Source: Promethearchaeota archaeon
GTDB lineage: Archaea; Asgardarchaeota; Lokiarchaeia; Sigyniarchaeales; SOKP01
Length of the DNA: 64,000 nt
Direction of reading: 5' to 3'
Assembly: GCA_016840085.1 (NCBI GenBank)
Contig: JAEOTA010000081.1
Span: 186,001-250,000, forward strand
The first letter of the stretch is position 1; each line of letters opens with the position of its first letter. The notes under the pieces were generated by a model. The model had not been told where the DNA came from. It did no database searches and saw nothing but the letters and a program-made list of their open reading frames with translations. Below are positions 28,127 through 37,148 of this stretch, one piece after another. Both the position numbers and the translations under genes were made by a program.

Positions 28127-29278
28127 ATGAATGATCTTATACCTATTGAGAGAGTATTAGAAGAAAATATTAGAGTCAAAGAACTTGAAAGACAAGGATT
28201 CATAATAAAACCTGACAATATTGAAATCTATATAAAAGAATTTGAAAATCGAACTAGTGTTTTGCCAGATGAGAATTACTGGAGAGAAAAAAGGGTTCTT
28301 ATTACTGGAATCAGTGGTTTTGCTGGAAGTCATTTAGCAGAACAACTATTAGATTTAGGATGTGAGGTACATGGAACCATTCGAAGACATGCTGTTCCAA
28401 TGCATGAAAATATTGAACATTTGAGAGGAAAAATATATTTACATGAAGCAGATATTACGAGTGCTGAACGTATACTTAGTATATTTGAAAAAATTCGACC
28501 TAATGCTGTTTTTCATTTAGCAGCAGAATCTTTTGTTCCAACTTCTTTTCGAGAGCCTGTGAGGGTAAGTCATAATAACATTGTAGGCACAATTAAAATA
28601 TTTGAAGCAGCACGGAGATTCGATGACGGCTTAGAAAGTGTTCATGTTGCCTGTAGTAGCGAGCAATATGGATTAGTTGATCCAAATGAGGTTCCAGTTG
28701 TAGAAGATTTAAAAAAAAATCCTTTTAGACCAAGAAGTATTTATGCTATATCTAAAGTTGCGACAGAACAGATTGCTTGGTTATATCATAATTCATATAG
28801 CGTACCAAGTATAATTACTCGAGGATTTAATCATGAAGGACCTAGAAGAGGAATACAATTTGTCACAAGCGTCATTCATCGACAAATTGTTGAAATCATG
28901 AATAACAAGAGAAAAAAAATTATTATTGGAAACCCAAATGCTATTCGTGATTTTACTCATGTTAAAGACACGGTTAATGCTTATATTTTAGTTAGTGAGA
29001 AAAAAAAATACGGTGAACCCTTTAATGTTTGTTCAGGAAAAGGTATTACAATAGCAGACTATGTAAAGTTGGCCAAAAGAGTCTTTAATATTAAAGTAGA
29101 CGTGTTTGTAGATCCCAAACGTAAGCGACCAAGTGAGGTTCCTTTATTAATAGGGAAAAATGATAAAATTGTAAAATCGATAGGATGGCGACCCGTAAGA
29201 TCAATTCTTGATATTATTAAAGAAGGTGTCGAATATTTCCAACAACATCCAGAACAGTTAGGTATTGAAGCTCATTAA
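28127..29278 (+). CDS. GDP-mannose 4,6-dehydratase-like extended SDR
   Basis: Sugar-nucleotide dehydratase/epimerase. About 52 residues of charged N-terminal extension precede the Rossmann motif LITGISGFAGSHLAEQLL (58-75). HLAAESFVPTSFREP (about 129-143), ACSSEQYG, and SIYAISKVATEQ (Tyr/Lys pair) follow the GDP-mannose dehydratase pattern, and FNVCSGKG, LIGKNDKI and GWRP close it. It probably makes a deoxy-keto sugar nucleotide for the glycan. Downstream at 30980-31033 lies a relic with nearly the same C-terminus. The N-terminal extension is unusual for the family, and its function is unknown. Confidence 0.8.
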   Translation: MNDLIPIERVLEENIRVKELERQGFIIKPDNIEIYIKEFENRTSVLPDENYWREKRVLITGISGFAGSHLAEQLLDLGCEVHGTIRRHAVPMHENIEHLRGKIYLHEADITSAERILSIFEKIRPNAVFHLAAESFVPTSFREPVRVSHNNIVGTIKIFEAARRFDDGLESVHVACSSEQYGLVDPNEVPVVEDLKKNPFRPRSIYAISKVATEQIAWLYHNSYSVPSIITRGFNHEGPRRGIQFVTSVIHRQIVEIMNNKRKKIIIGNPNAIRDFTHVKDTVNAYILVSEKKKYGEPFNVCSGKGITIADYVKLAKRVFNIKVDVFVDPKRKRPSEVPLLIGKNDKIVKSIGWRPVRSILDIIKEGVEYFQQHPEQLGIEAH

Positions 29279-29325
29279 ATTTCGAATTTTTTGAATATTC
29301 TTCTTAAAAACCTTAACATCTTTTT

Positions 29326-30531
29326 TTATATGTTTATTTTAAGGTCTAGAAATTCAGCAATCCGTTTGCAAGAATTTCCATCATGGAATTTATTGACAAG
29401 TTCATTCACATTTCTTCTTCGTTCTTCATATTCAGGAGACCATTGTTCAATAGTTTTTAAATGATGAATCAAATTTGAAATATTATAAACAATTGGTGCT
29501 GGAATAAATTTTTCATAATCATGATAATATAATCCACGTTCATTTTTGTAAAATTCAAGGTCATATGGGAATGAAATAATCGGTTTGTTATCAATTAATA
29601 AAAAATCAAACATGATTGAAGAATAATCAGATATTAATACATCTGATATTAATAATAGTTCTTGAGGGTCTGAATAAGAATCGGGTATTATAATATGGTC
29701 TAAATCTAAATTATCAATTTCTTTTACAAATACATGTGTTTTAAATATTAATATTGAATTGTTTTCTTTTAAAAAATTATTTAGTGTAACCATATCAGTT
29801 TTAGAAAACGGCATTTTTGCAATACGATTTTCCCTAAACGTTGGGGCATACAATATAATTTTTTTAATTTCTTTTGAAATTCCTTGTTGTTCTTTAAAAA
29901 TATTAATTTCTGATGCAGTTTTATTATATAAGAAATCATGTCTTGGATACCCCGTTATAATAATTTTTTCTGAAGGCACTCTGTATGCGCTTTTCATTTT
30001 TTGTTTATCATCTTCTGATGTGGCTAAAATATAAGAAATTTCTTTGGAAAACATTTGAAGTACCTGGAAATTATATCTATTAAATCTTGTTGTTGGTGAA
30101 TCAAATCCAACTTTTTTAATTGCACTTCCATGCCACGTAAGAATAAGTTTTGTTTTTTTTGAAAATTTAATAGGTAGGACATCACCTTCACCATGTGTTA
30201 CAAAAACACATCTTGCATTTCTTAATTTTGAAAAAGCCTTGAAAGAAAATGCATAAAGAGATTTTAATTCCATCTTATTCAGTTTCTTTACAATTTCTTT
30301 TGACCTTGAGATCCAAATACATTCGTAATTGGAAAATTTATTAAGATATAAAAACAAGTATTTTGTATTTCCGATAAAAGATTTTCCAAGATAACCTCCA
30401 AATATTAATAAATTATTGTCTATTTTAGATATTTTTAATCTAGAAATTAATCTTAAGCCTTTCAGAAGTGATATTTTTGCAAAATACTTAAAAAACTTAG
30501 AAATTTTACTAATCATTGTTTTCTTCAACAT
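29326..30531 (-). CDS. CDP-glycerol glycerophosphotransferase-like protein (second copy)
   Basis: Paralogue of the protein at 25360-26592 and of similar length (401 aa). It keeps the same motifs: LTWHGSAIKKVG near residue 136, YAPTFRENR near 228, and ISDYSSIMFDFLLI near 304. The N-terminal regions match as NTKYLFLYLNKFSNYECIWISRS against NTKYLFEFLNRYS. The two genes are diverged, so they may add different groups or act on different acceptors. It is convergent with the SDR gene, 47 bases apart. Confidence 0.8.
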   Translation of the reverse strand: MLKKTMISKISKFFKYFAKISLLKGLRLISRLKISKIDNNLLIFGGYLGKSFIGNTKYLFLYLNKFSNYECIWISRSKEIVKKLNKMELKSLYAFSFKAFSKLRNARCVFVTHGEGDVLPIKFSKKTKLILTWHGSAIKKVGFDSPTTRFNRYNFQVLQMFSKEISYILATSEDDKQKMKSAYRVPSEKIIITGYPRHDFLYNKTASEINIFKEQQGISKEIKKIILYAPTFRENRIAKMPFSKTDMVTLNNFLKENNSILIFKTHVFVKEIDNLDLDHIIIPDSYSDPQELLLISDVLISDYSSIMFDFLLIDNKPIISFPYDLEFYKNERGLYYHDYEKFIPAPIVYNISNLIHHLKTIEQWSPEYEERRRNVNELVNKFHDGNSCKRIAEFLDLKINI

Positions 30532-30807
30532 TTTTAATTTTTGGATTGTCTAAGTAAGTAAAATCTATTTTTTTTGATAAAACTAAATTTCCTTGAAATT
30601 TTTTTATAAAAGATCTCCAATCATACAAATATATCTTTAATTATGAGTCATAATAGTATAATCTACATGTAATAAGAATTTTTAACAAAAAAATTTAATT
30701 CTTCTAATATTGTGTATAATTAACATTTAAATATCATCAATTTTGAAATTAGAAATGCTAATTTAACAGAAAACCACGTTTATTATTAGCATAAAGATTA
30801 AGATTTA

Positions 30808-30975
30808 TTAAAAGAAAAAAGAAGCTTTTCTTTTAAAAGTAGAGTAATTTTCGCCAAACTCATAGTAGAAATTAAATCTATCTATTGTTTTTGCATGTTT
30901 TATCAAAAATTCTTTATACATCTTTATTTCTTTAGAAATTGAGTATTATTGGAATGCATTTTCTTTAGTTAAATA
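30808..30975 (-). pseudogene. Relic of a glycosyltransferase family 4 gene, 3' end only
   Basis: Minus-strand translation gives LTKENAFQ, a stop (TAA at 30946-30948), then YSISKEIKMYKEFL and a 31-codon extension to a TAA at 30808-30810. It aligns without gaps to the C-terminus of the intact enzyme at 26602-27771 (LAKEYAMQKYSISKEIEMF), where the stop replaces a Lys codon. Only the last tenth of the gene survives. It sits next to the SDR relic in the same order and orientation as the intact pair. Confidence 0.6.
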
Positions 30976-30979
30976 TACT

Positions 30980-31033
30980 TATGCTAAATATTTTCAAGAA
31001 CATCCAGAACAATTAGGCACCGATGTGCATTAA
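30980..31033 (+). pseudogene. Relic of an SDR dehydratase gene, last codons only
   Basis: The plus strand reads KYFQEHPEQLGTDVH and a stop at 31031-31033. The intact gene at 28127-29278 ends EYFQQHPEQLGIEAH. The match covers about 15 codons including the stop, and the matching DNA begins almost directly after the glycosyltransferase relic. This is a decayed copy, not a functional gene. Confidence 0.65.
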
Positions 31034-31108
31034 ATCTTTTCAAATTTAAAAAAATATTATTTACGATTTTCTTTTTATAGATAAAAATTTTATCTTTTAA
31101 GGAAAAGG

Positions 31109-31825
31109 CTATAAATTTAATACATTTTTTTGTATTTTTATTAATTCTAAAATACCTTTTTCCCCTAACTCCATTATTTCATTTAACTTCTTTTTAGTGA
31201 AAGTAGCACTTTCAGCGGTTCCTTGAATTTCAATAATTTCGGAATCTTCATTCATTACTAAATTAAAATCAACATCAACCTTAGAATCCTCAACATAATT
31301 CAAATCAAGTGAGATATTATCATCTTTTATACCTAATGAAATTGCTGCAATAGTTTTGTAATCTGGAAATTCATATATTAATTGTTGATCATACATATAG
31401 TTAATAGCATCAAAAACGGCTACAAATGCACCTGTAATTGAAGCACATCTAGTACCTCCATCTGCTTGTATTACATCACAATCTATCCTGATTGTACGCT
31501 CCCCAAGTTTTTCATAATTGAAAGCGGCACGCATAGATCGTCCAATTAGTCTTTGAATCTCCATAGATCTTCCTCTATAAGTCTCTCTTTGATTTCTGAT
31601 TTGTGTTGCTCTAGGTAACATCGAATATTCTGCGGTTATCCATCCTGTTCCTGTGTCTACTAAAAATCTTGGAACCGATTCTGTCACTGATGCCGTCACA
31701 ATTATTTTTGTATGTCCTTGAGTTATTAGTACTGAACCTTCAGGATATTTAAGATAATTACGTTCAATAGTAGTCTTTCTTAACTCATCATATTTGCGAC
31801 CATCAAACCTTATTTTCTGATCCAT
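31109..31825 (-). CDS. rph: RNase PH (bacterial-type phosphorolytic exoribonuclease)
   Basis: Phosphate-dependent 3'-5' exoribonuclease that trims tRNA 3' ends in bacteria. RFDGRKYDELR opens the domain, followed by SVPRFL, GWITAEYSMLPRAT and EIQRLIGRSMRA. These stretches are typical of RNase PH and absent from archaeal Rrp41, which it otherwise resembles. CDVIQADGGTRCASITGA is also diagnostic. The 238-aa length is normal for RNase PH. It is the last gene of a minus-strand run pheS-pheT-pheA-rph. In an archaeon this suggests lateral gain or an old duplicate beside the exosome; no other exosome gene is in the window. Confidence 0.88.
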   Translation of the reverse strand: MDQKIRFDGRKYDELRKTTIERNYLKYPEGSVLITQGHTKIIVTASVTESVPRFLVDTGTGWITAEYSMLPRATQIRNQRETYRGRSMEIQRLIGRSMRAAFNYEKLGERTIRIDCDVIQADGGTRCASITGAFVAVFDAINYMYDQQLIYEFPDYKTIAAISLGIKDDNISLDLNYVEDSKVDVDFNLVMNEDSEIIEIQGTAESATFTKKKLNEIMELGEKGILELIKIQKNVLNL

Positions 31826-31911
31826 TGAAAATATACCATTTTTTAGTAAAAAAAGTATATAGATATATTTTTTGTAAAGTAAAAAAGTTACTAAAAATGA
31901 ATTGAATTCTG

Positions 31912-33015
31912 CTATTTAAAAATTGGATAAGATCCTAATAGTTTATACCAAATAACAATCTCATTCATTTCATTTAATACTTCTTTTATTTTAGGGTCTT
32001 CCCTATCACCTTCAAAATCCATTAGAAATATATATTCCCATCGACCTTTCCTACGTGGCCGAGATTCAATTTTCATTAAATTAATACCTGCATCAGCAAA
32101 AATTTTTAGTACACGATATAAAGCTCCGGGAATATGCTTAGTGACAAAAACTATAGAAGTTTTAACTTTATCTTCTTTTAGTTTATTTTCTTTTTTAGAA
32201 ATTATTAAAAACCGTGTATAATTTGAAGGGTTGTCTTCAATCCTTGAATTAAGAACCTTTAAATTATATATTTTACATGAAAATTCAGTACCGATAGCCG
32301 CGTACGATTCATCGTCTAATTCTTCAACTCTACGAACGGCTTCAGCTGTTGAATTTACATTAATCATATTAACATTAGGTAAATATGCTTTAATCCAAGA
32401 TCTTGTTTGAGCAAACGCTTGAGGATGGGAAATTATATTTATAATTTTTGACAAATCAGAATTTTCTAAAGAAATTAAATTTTGAATAATTCTTAACTCA
32501 ATTTCCCCAAATATTATGAGATTTTTTTCAATTAATAAGTCAAGGGTTTCTCTAACAGTACCTTGAAGGCTATTTTCAATTGGAATAACTCCAAAATAAA
32601 TAATATCTTTTTCTATATTTTCAAATATCTCTGAAGTACTATTAAACGTTTTGAATTCTGATCCCGCTTTTGGAAAATATTCAAGAGCTGCTTGATGGGT
32701 AAATGTCCCTTCGGGCCCGAGATACCCTACTTTATTAATAGCTCCTTGAATTAATTTGCTTGCACTCATTATCTCTTTCCAAATTGCGTCAATACTCCCA
32801 TTTTTAAAAATTGTTGCTTTATTTTTTAGTCTTTCAATAATTTTTTTTTCTCTTTGGGGCTCTAGTACTTTTAAATTTAACTTTTGTTTTAAGTTACCAA
32901 TTTCAATTACAATCTTTCCTCGATTGTTTAAGAGATCTACAATAGCGTCATCAATTTTATCGATTTCGTCTCGTAATTTTCTTAATTTTTTCTCTTGGTT
33001 ATTATTTTCACTCAT
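31912..33015 (-). CDS. pheA: Bifunctional chorismate mutase / prephenate dehydratase
   Basis: Fusion enzyme for phenylalanine synthesis, turning chorismate into prephenate and then phenylpyruvate. Residues about 8-90 form an AroQ-type chorismate mutase (LRDEIDKIDDAIVDLLNNR). Residues about 97-275 are prephenate dehydratase (GYLGPEGTFTHQAA, PIENSLQGTV, and NYTRFLIIS with the TRF motif). Residues about 283-360 form an ACT regulatory domain (PGALYRVLKIFADAGINL, then ESRP), so Phe feedback is expected. It follows pheT by 39 bases, linking Phe supply and charging in one transcription unit. Confidence 0.93.
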   Translation of the reverse strand: MSENNNQEKKLRKLRDEIDKIDDAIVDLLNNRGKIVIEIGNLKQKLNLKVLEPQREKKIIERLKNKATIFKNGSIDAIWKEIMSASKLIQGAINKVGYLGPEGTFTHQAALEYFPKAGSEFKTFNSTSEIFENIEKDIIYFGVIPIENSLQGTVRETLDLLIEKNLIIFGEIELRIIQNLISLENSDLSKIINIISHPQAFAQTRSWIKAYLPNVNMINVNSTAEAVRRVEELDDESYAAIGTEFSCKIYNLKVLNSRIEDNPSNYTRFLIISKKENKLKEDKVKTSIVFVTKHIPGALYRVLKIFADAGINLMKIESRPRRKGRWEYIFLMDFEGDREDPKIKEVLNEMNEIVIWYKLLGSYPIFK

Positions 33016-33054
33016 TTTTCAAAATTATAGTGTTTTTAATATAAAAATGATAAA

Positions 33055-34740
33055 TTATAATTGATCAAAAAAATGTTCAATATTTAATTCAAATGCCGCA
33101 ACTGGAAATTCTAATTTAAAATTTAATAAAACTTCTGGATGTATTTCACCAATTTCTCCTATAATAGAACCATTCAAATAGATTTCCCCATATCGGCCAT
33201 CTATATAGCTTTGATTTTTACCAGGTTTAACTTCATAATTATTATATTCTCCAAGTGAGTTTATTATGAAATCTAAAGTAGACTTTATTTCAGTATAATC
33301 TGCATCTTCATGATATGAAACAGCAGATAAATGAACTTCTCTCTTTGTTCCCGTTTCCTCTTTTTTTGATAATAAAATTATATCCCCAACCTCGAAAATT
33401 TTAATAGGTTTTTCTTCAGATCTATTTAAAAGTAATGTATCCATTAATTTGGGAAGAATTCTCGTTCTAGTTGTATTATACTCTTTAGAAACGGGATTTG
33501 CTATTTCAACAATTTTATCCTTATTATATTCTTGGTTCATATACTTAAATTGTTTTTCTGAACTTGTTAGAATGAAATTAAGAACTTCTAAGTATCCTGC
33601 TCCAATCATAATTTTCCTTATTCGATTAGAATAATCTTGTATTGGATGATATTGACCGATGCCACCTTCGCGAATTGTAAGAGGTAAATTAATGTAGCCA
33701 TAACCAATAGCACATTCCTCAGTAAAATCAACTGGATGCATTATATCCCCCCTATAAGCAGGTACTAATATATCTAAATATCCCTTCTTTTTAGATTCTA
33801 CTGCACCCATTCTTACTTTTTTAAAACATTTTATCATTTCTGAAATTGTTAAATTCAAACCAATAATGCTATTAATGTAGTCGACATTAACCATCCATTT
33901 TTTTGGGTTCAAATCAGGTGTAATTACCACACTTTTTCCTTCATAATTAACTTTTACAGTTTCTAATTTTGCTCCCATGTCCATCAATGTAGTTGATAGG
34001 ATGTTTAATGCTAAATTAACTGCTTTTAAATCGGTTCCTGTTAAATCTAAAAATAAATTTTTGGTTTCATCTGTTACAGTTGTGAGAACTCCGTTTATAA
34101 CAGGTGGAAAGGACAATACTTCATTCTTTTTATCAAAAATAATAGGATATACTTCTTTTCCTTCTAAAATATGGGCATACTCAATACCCTTATCGTGTAA
34201 TAATAAAATTTCTTCCAAATTCATAGGATATCCATCTCCATGTAATGGAACAAAGCTAACAGAATCTGGTTTTACAGCAGTGTATCTATAGGGAGGTGAA
34301 ACTTTATCAAAATCATGAACTCCAATGGCAACTTTTTTTCTATCCCTTCCTACCGCCCAATGTAGATGTTCTTGAATATTCATCAATGTAGCCACTTCAT
34401 CCTCATCTAAATCAATATCTCGTATAACTCCACAGACTATGTATGGTCGAACTTTTTTTACGAGGGGATCTACATTTAAAACTGTTTCTCCTGAAATAAT
34501 TTCATAAGTTGGAAGGCCTTCCTCAATTTCATAGTAACCCTTAAGAGCTCTCGCAATACCCTCTGGGCTAGAAAAATCTGGCCTATTGGGATTGTATTCA
34601 ACTTTTACCACCTGTTCTTCTTCATTAATATCTTCTAAATCTAAACTAATCCATTGGAGATCATATTCTAATTCTTTTAGATCTAATTTTCTCCCAACTA
34701 ATTTTTCTAATCTTTCAACCTTTAATTCAATTGTAGGCAT
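33055..34740 (-). CDS. pheT: Phenylalanyl-tRNA synthetase beta subunit
   Basis: Archaeal/eukaryotic-type beta subunit, 561 aa, which pairs with PheS in an alpha2-beta2 enzyme. It has the B3/B4 editing region (VEYNPNRPDFSSPEGIARAL, GVHDFDKVSPPYRY), the B5 domain near 275-345, and the catalytic-like core with EECAIGYGYINLP and ANPVSKEYNTTRTRILP. It lacks the N-terminal tRNA-binding and C-terminal anticodon-binding domains of the longer bacterial form. A strong Shine-Dalgarno motif GAGGTG sits five bases before the ATG. It starts nine bases after pheS stops. Confidence 0.95.
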   Translation of the reverse strand: MPTIELKVERLEKLVGRKLDLKELEYDLQWISLDLEDINEEEQVVKVEYNPNRPDFSSPEGIARALKGYYEIEEGLPTYEIISGETVLNVDPLVKKVRPYIVCGVIRDIDLDEDEVATLMNIQEHLHWAVGRDRKKVAIGVHDFDKVSPPYRYTAVKPDSVSFVPLHGDGYPMNLEEILLLHDKGIEYAHILEGKEVYPIIFDKKNEVLSFPPVINGVLTTVTDETKNLFLDLTGTDLKAVNLALNILSTTLMDMGAKLETVKVNYEGKSVVITPDLNPKKWMVNVDYINSIIGLNLTISEMIKCFKKVRMGAVESKKKGYLDILVPAYRGDIMHPVDFTEECAIGYGYINLPLTIREGGIGQYHPIQDYSNRIRKIMIGAGYLEVLNFILTSSEKQFKYMNQEYNKDKIVEIANPVSKEYNTTRTRILPKLMDTLLLNRSEEKPIKIFEVGDIILLSKKEETGTKREVHLSAVSYHEDADYTEIKSTLDFIINSLGEYNNYEVKPGKNQSYIDGRYGEIYLNGSIIGEIGEIHPEVLLNFKLEFPVAAFELNIEHFFDQL

Positions 34741-34749
34741 TTTTTCACC

Positions 34750-36291
34750 TCATTTAAGATAAGATTGTTGTCTTAACCAATTTAATGGATTAATATAAAA
34801 ATCTCTAATATCCTTCCGACCATAATAAGGTATTGCGATTCGTTCAAGTCCTTGCCCCCAAGCTAAAACTCGAGTTGGTTCCTTTAACCCCCAAGGATAA
34901 GTCACTTCCGGGCGAAATATCCCAGAACCTCCCATCTCTAGCCACTCGTCAAATTTATCATAATATACTGAAACTTCCATGGAGGGTTCAGTATAAGGGA
35001 AAAATCCTGGTCTTGTAATAATCTTCTTAAATCCCATTTTTCTGTAAAATTCTGACAATAATCCAATTAAATCACATAATGTCACGTTATCATCAATCAC
35101 TATTCCTTCTATTTGAGTGAATTCTGCTAAATGTGATTTATCAACTTTTTCGTTACGAAATACCCTATCAATGCAAAACACCTTTACTGGCACTTTATCA
35201 TTATTTCTATAAAATTCTGCCAATCTTCGCATAGTTGTAGCTGTTGTGTGAGTTCTTAACACTGTTTTTTTAGCGATCTCAATATCCCATTTATAATCCC
35301 ATCCAGTAGAACCTGATTCTCCTCCATTTTCATGCATATCACGTACAGCCAAAACTCTATCTTTCTCGGGTAATTTTGCTGTTTTGGGATTATTAAGATA
35401 GAATGTATCTTGCATTTCACGAGCAGGATGATCTTGCGGTTGATATAAAGCATCAAAACAGTAAAAAGCACTCTCAATGATTGGGCCTCTTATCTCAGTA
35501 AAACCCATTGATAAGAAAATTTCTCTTATTTCATTAATCAAATTAATTAACGGATGGATTTTTCCTGCCTTTAACAATGGTCCAGGTTTAGTGACATCAA
35601 ACGGTTTTAAATTATAATTTTTCCATGTACCTAAACTTAGCATTTCTGATGAAATTTTACTTATTTGCTTCAATTCTTCAATTTTAGAAATAGATACTTT
35701 TTTCCCTTTTTCTGTTAAATATATAATTCTTTGAGTTTTTCGTGTTTTCTTTATTAATTTTCTTCTATTTAAAGTTTCAATTAAACTTAAATGATCTTTA
35801 GACAAAGTAGAATAATCAATCACACAATTTTCTTCAAATTTTTTCAAGAATTTTTCAAGTTCAGTTTGCGGAAACTCTTCAGAAATTAGGTAAACTTTAT
35901 TTTCTCCTGTCGCCTTACTCTGACCGATCCATCTATTTTTCTTCAAATTTGAAATTCCTATATAAAAAATATCTTCTTCTAAATTTGATTGTTTTAACAA
36001 ATTATCGAAGTTAATTTCTTTTATTTTGCTTTTTAACATTAAATTTAATAATTTACGTTCGGGTAATCCATTTTTCAAATAATCGATCCCTTCATTGTTT
36101 AATGAAATTTGATAGATTTCCTCTTCTTTGAAACCTCCCAAATCATATTCAATTAAATCATTAATTGTTGACATTAAGACTATATAATCGATTTTTAATT
36201 CTTTTGCTAGTTCTGCAGCTACCACATCAGAACTTTTTTTTTTTAAGACTTTTAAAATGTCAATTACTTGCTTTTTAAGTTTAATTGTCAT
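34750..36291 (-). CDS. pheS: Phenylalanyl-tRNA synthetase alpha subunit
   Basis: Catalytic subunit, class II synthetase. The N-terminal 210 residues hold winged-helix-like DNA/tRNA-binding folds (LKKQVIDILKVLKKKSSDVV and onward) as in archaeal and eukaryotic PheS. Motif 1 lies near GFTEIRGPIIESAFYCFDAL, motif 2 near VFCIDRVFRNEKVDKSHLAEF, and motif 3 near GLERIAIPYYG. The 513-aa length is normal. It is the first gene of pheS-pheT-pheA-rph. A G+C-richer hairpin region lies about 160-220 bases upstream. Confidence 0.95.
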   Translation of the reverse strand: MTIKLKKQVIDILKVLKKKSSDVVAAELAKELKIDYIVLMSTINDLIEYDLGGFKEEEIYQISLNNEGIDYLKNGLPERKLLNLMLKSKIKEINFDNLLKQSNLEEDIFYIGISNLKKNRWIGQSKATGENKVYLISEEFPQTELEKFLKKFEENCVIDYSTLSKDHLSLIETLNRRKLIKKTRKTQRIIYLTEKGKKVSISKIEELKQISKISSEMLSLGTWKNYNLKPFDVTKPGPLLKAGKIHPLINLINEIREIFLSMGFTEIRGPIIESAFYCFDALYQPQDHPAREMQDTFYLNNPKTAKLPEKDRVLAVRDMHENGGESGSTGWDYKWDIEIAKKTVLRTHTTATTMRRLAEFYRNNDKVPVKVFCIDRVFRNEKVDKSHLAEFTQIEGIVIDDNVTLCDLIGLLSEFYRKMGFKKIITRPGFFPYTEPSMEVSVYYDKFDEWLEMGGSGIFRPEVTYPWGLKEPTRVLAWGQGLERIAIPYYGRKDIRDFYINPLNWLRQQSYLK

Positions 36292-36652
36292 GCTTTTGAA
36301 TCGAATTTTTTATTTTTTCATTATTATTTTTAAAATCTCTAATGTATTTAAATCTTTCGTGAATTAAATCGCTTTATTTTGCTCTATCTCGAATTAGAAC
36401 AAAATTTAAACATTTTTTATTATGAAATTTTGGATTTTAAGAAAGATAAGCTCAAGCTCGTCCGCAGCCAAGGGAACTATCTCAGCTATTAATATCTATT
36501 CCCTTGGCAGAATAAAGAATTTAAAGAGAAATGAATCTTGAGAAATTTGTATATTCAGAAGATTAGGTGTTTTACATATTTTCATATATATATCTCTATT
36601 CAAGTATTCATTTCTTATGATTTATTAAAAGAATACTCAATAAAAAATTTTA
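36292..36652. other. 361-base spacer upstream of pheS
   Basis: Contains the structured G+C-richer element listed at 36450-36510. The rest is A+T-rich without coding signs. No tRNA-like T-arm or cloverleaf is present. Confidence 0.45.
36450..36510 (-). ncRNA. Candidate structured leader or small RNA upstream of pheS
   Basis: A local G+C-rich island in very A+T-rich DNA. GCCAAGGGAA (36467-36476) is perfectly inverted as TTCCCTTGGC (36499-36508) with a 22-base loop. It is flanked by a second G+C-rich segment, GCTCAAGCTCGTCCGC, at about 36450-36465. In A+T-rich genomes such islands often mark structured RNA. The strand is uncertain; minus would place it in the leader of the pheS operon. It might also be a terminator-like remnant. 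No known RNA family is recognised. Confidence 0.3.
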
Positions 36653-37093
36653 TTAAATTAAATTTTCTCTAATGGAAGTCGAACTTATTTTAATATTATT
36701 TTTATCCTTGATAATAGGAATTACAATAATTACTAAAGGTTTAAAGCTTTTATTTACTCGTATCTCGTTAATTCTTAAAGCTGTTTCATATGTTTCCTGA
36801 CTTACAACTATACCTTCATATTCCGATTCATTAATAGGAGGACCGTAAGGATCATTTAACTCTACAATATTCGCTCGTTTTATATCTGTAAATGTCTTAA
36901 TATATGATTTAAGATTCCTTTCACGTGTTGCGTAATCCTCAAGTTTTGAAGCAGCTTTCTTATTCTTCAATAATTTTTCTGTTGTTAACCCTATTACAAT
37001 TTTTTTTGAAATAGATAAAGCAGTTTTTATAAGTAACTTATGTCCTTCATGAAGATGATCAAAAGTCCCACCTAATCCAACTTGATTGAGAAT
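36653..37093 (-). CDS. coaD: Archaeal phosphopantetheine adenylyltransferase, apparent ATT start
   Basis: Nucleotidyltransferase making dephospho-CoA in the coenzyme A pathway. VGLGGTFDHLHEGHKLL is the T/HxGH signature, which lies upstream of the first ATG (36970) and must belong to the protein. Reading back, the frame stays open to a TAA at 37106-37108, with no ATG, GTG or TTG. The best start is ATT at 37091-37093: GGTG lies eight bases upstream, and the protein begins with four residues before the core strand (147 aa, normal for archaeal CoaD). A GTT at 37100-37102 is the other option. The C-terminal SSTSIREN matches the family. Confidence 0.82.
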   Translation of the reverse strand: MLNQVGLGGTFDHLHEGHKLLIKTALSISKKIVIGLTTEKLLKNKKAASKLEDYATRERNLKSYIKTFTDIKRANIVELNDPYGPPINESEYEGIVVSQETYETALRINEIRVNKSFKPLVIIVIPIIKDKNNIKISSTSIRENLI

Positions 37094-37148
37094 TTGTACA
37101 ACACCTTAAAAAATTAAGAAAAACATAAAATAATTAATCCTTTTCCTT

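Noticed and set aside
36440..36520. A tRNA gene in the G+C-rich island
   Set aside because: There is no T-arm consensus, no acceptor/anticodon stem set and no cloverleaf; only one long hairpin is visible.
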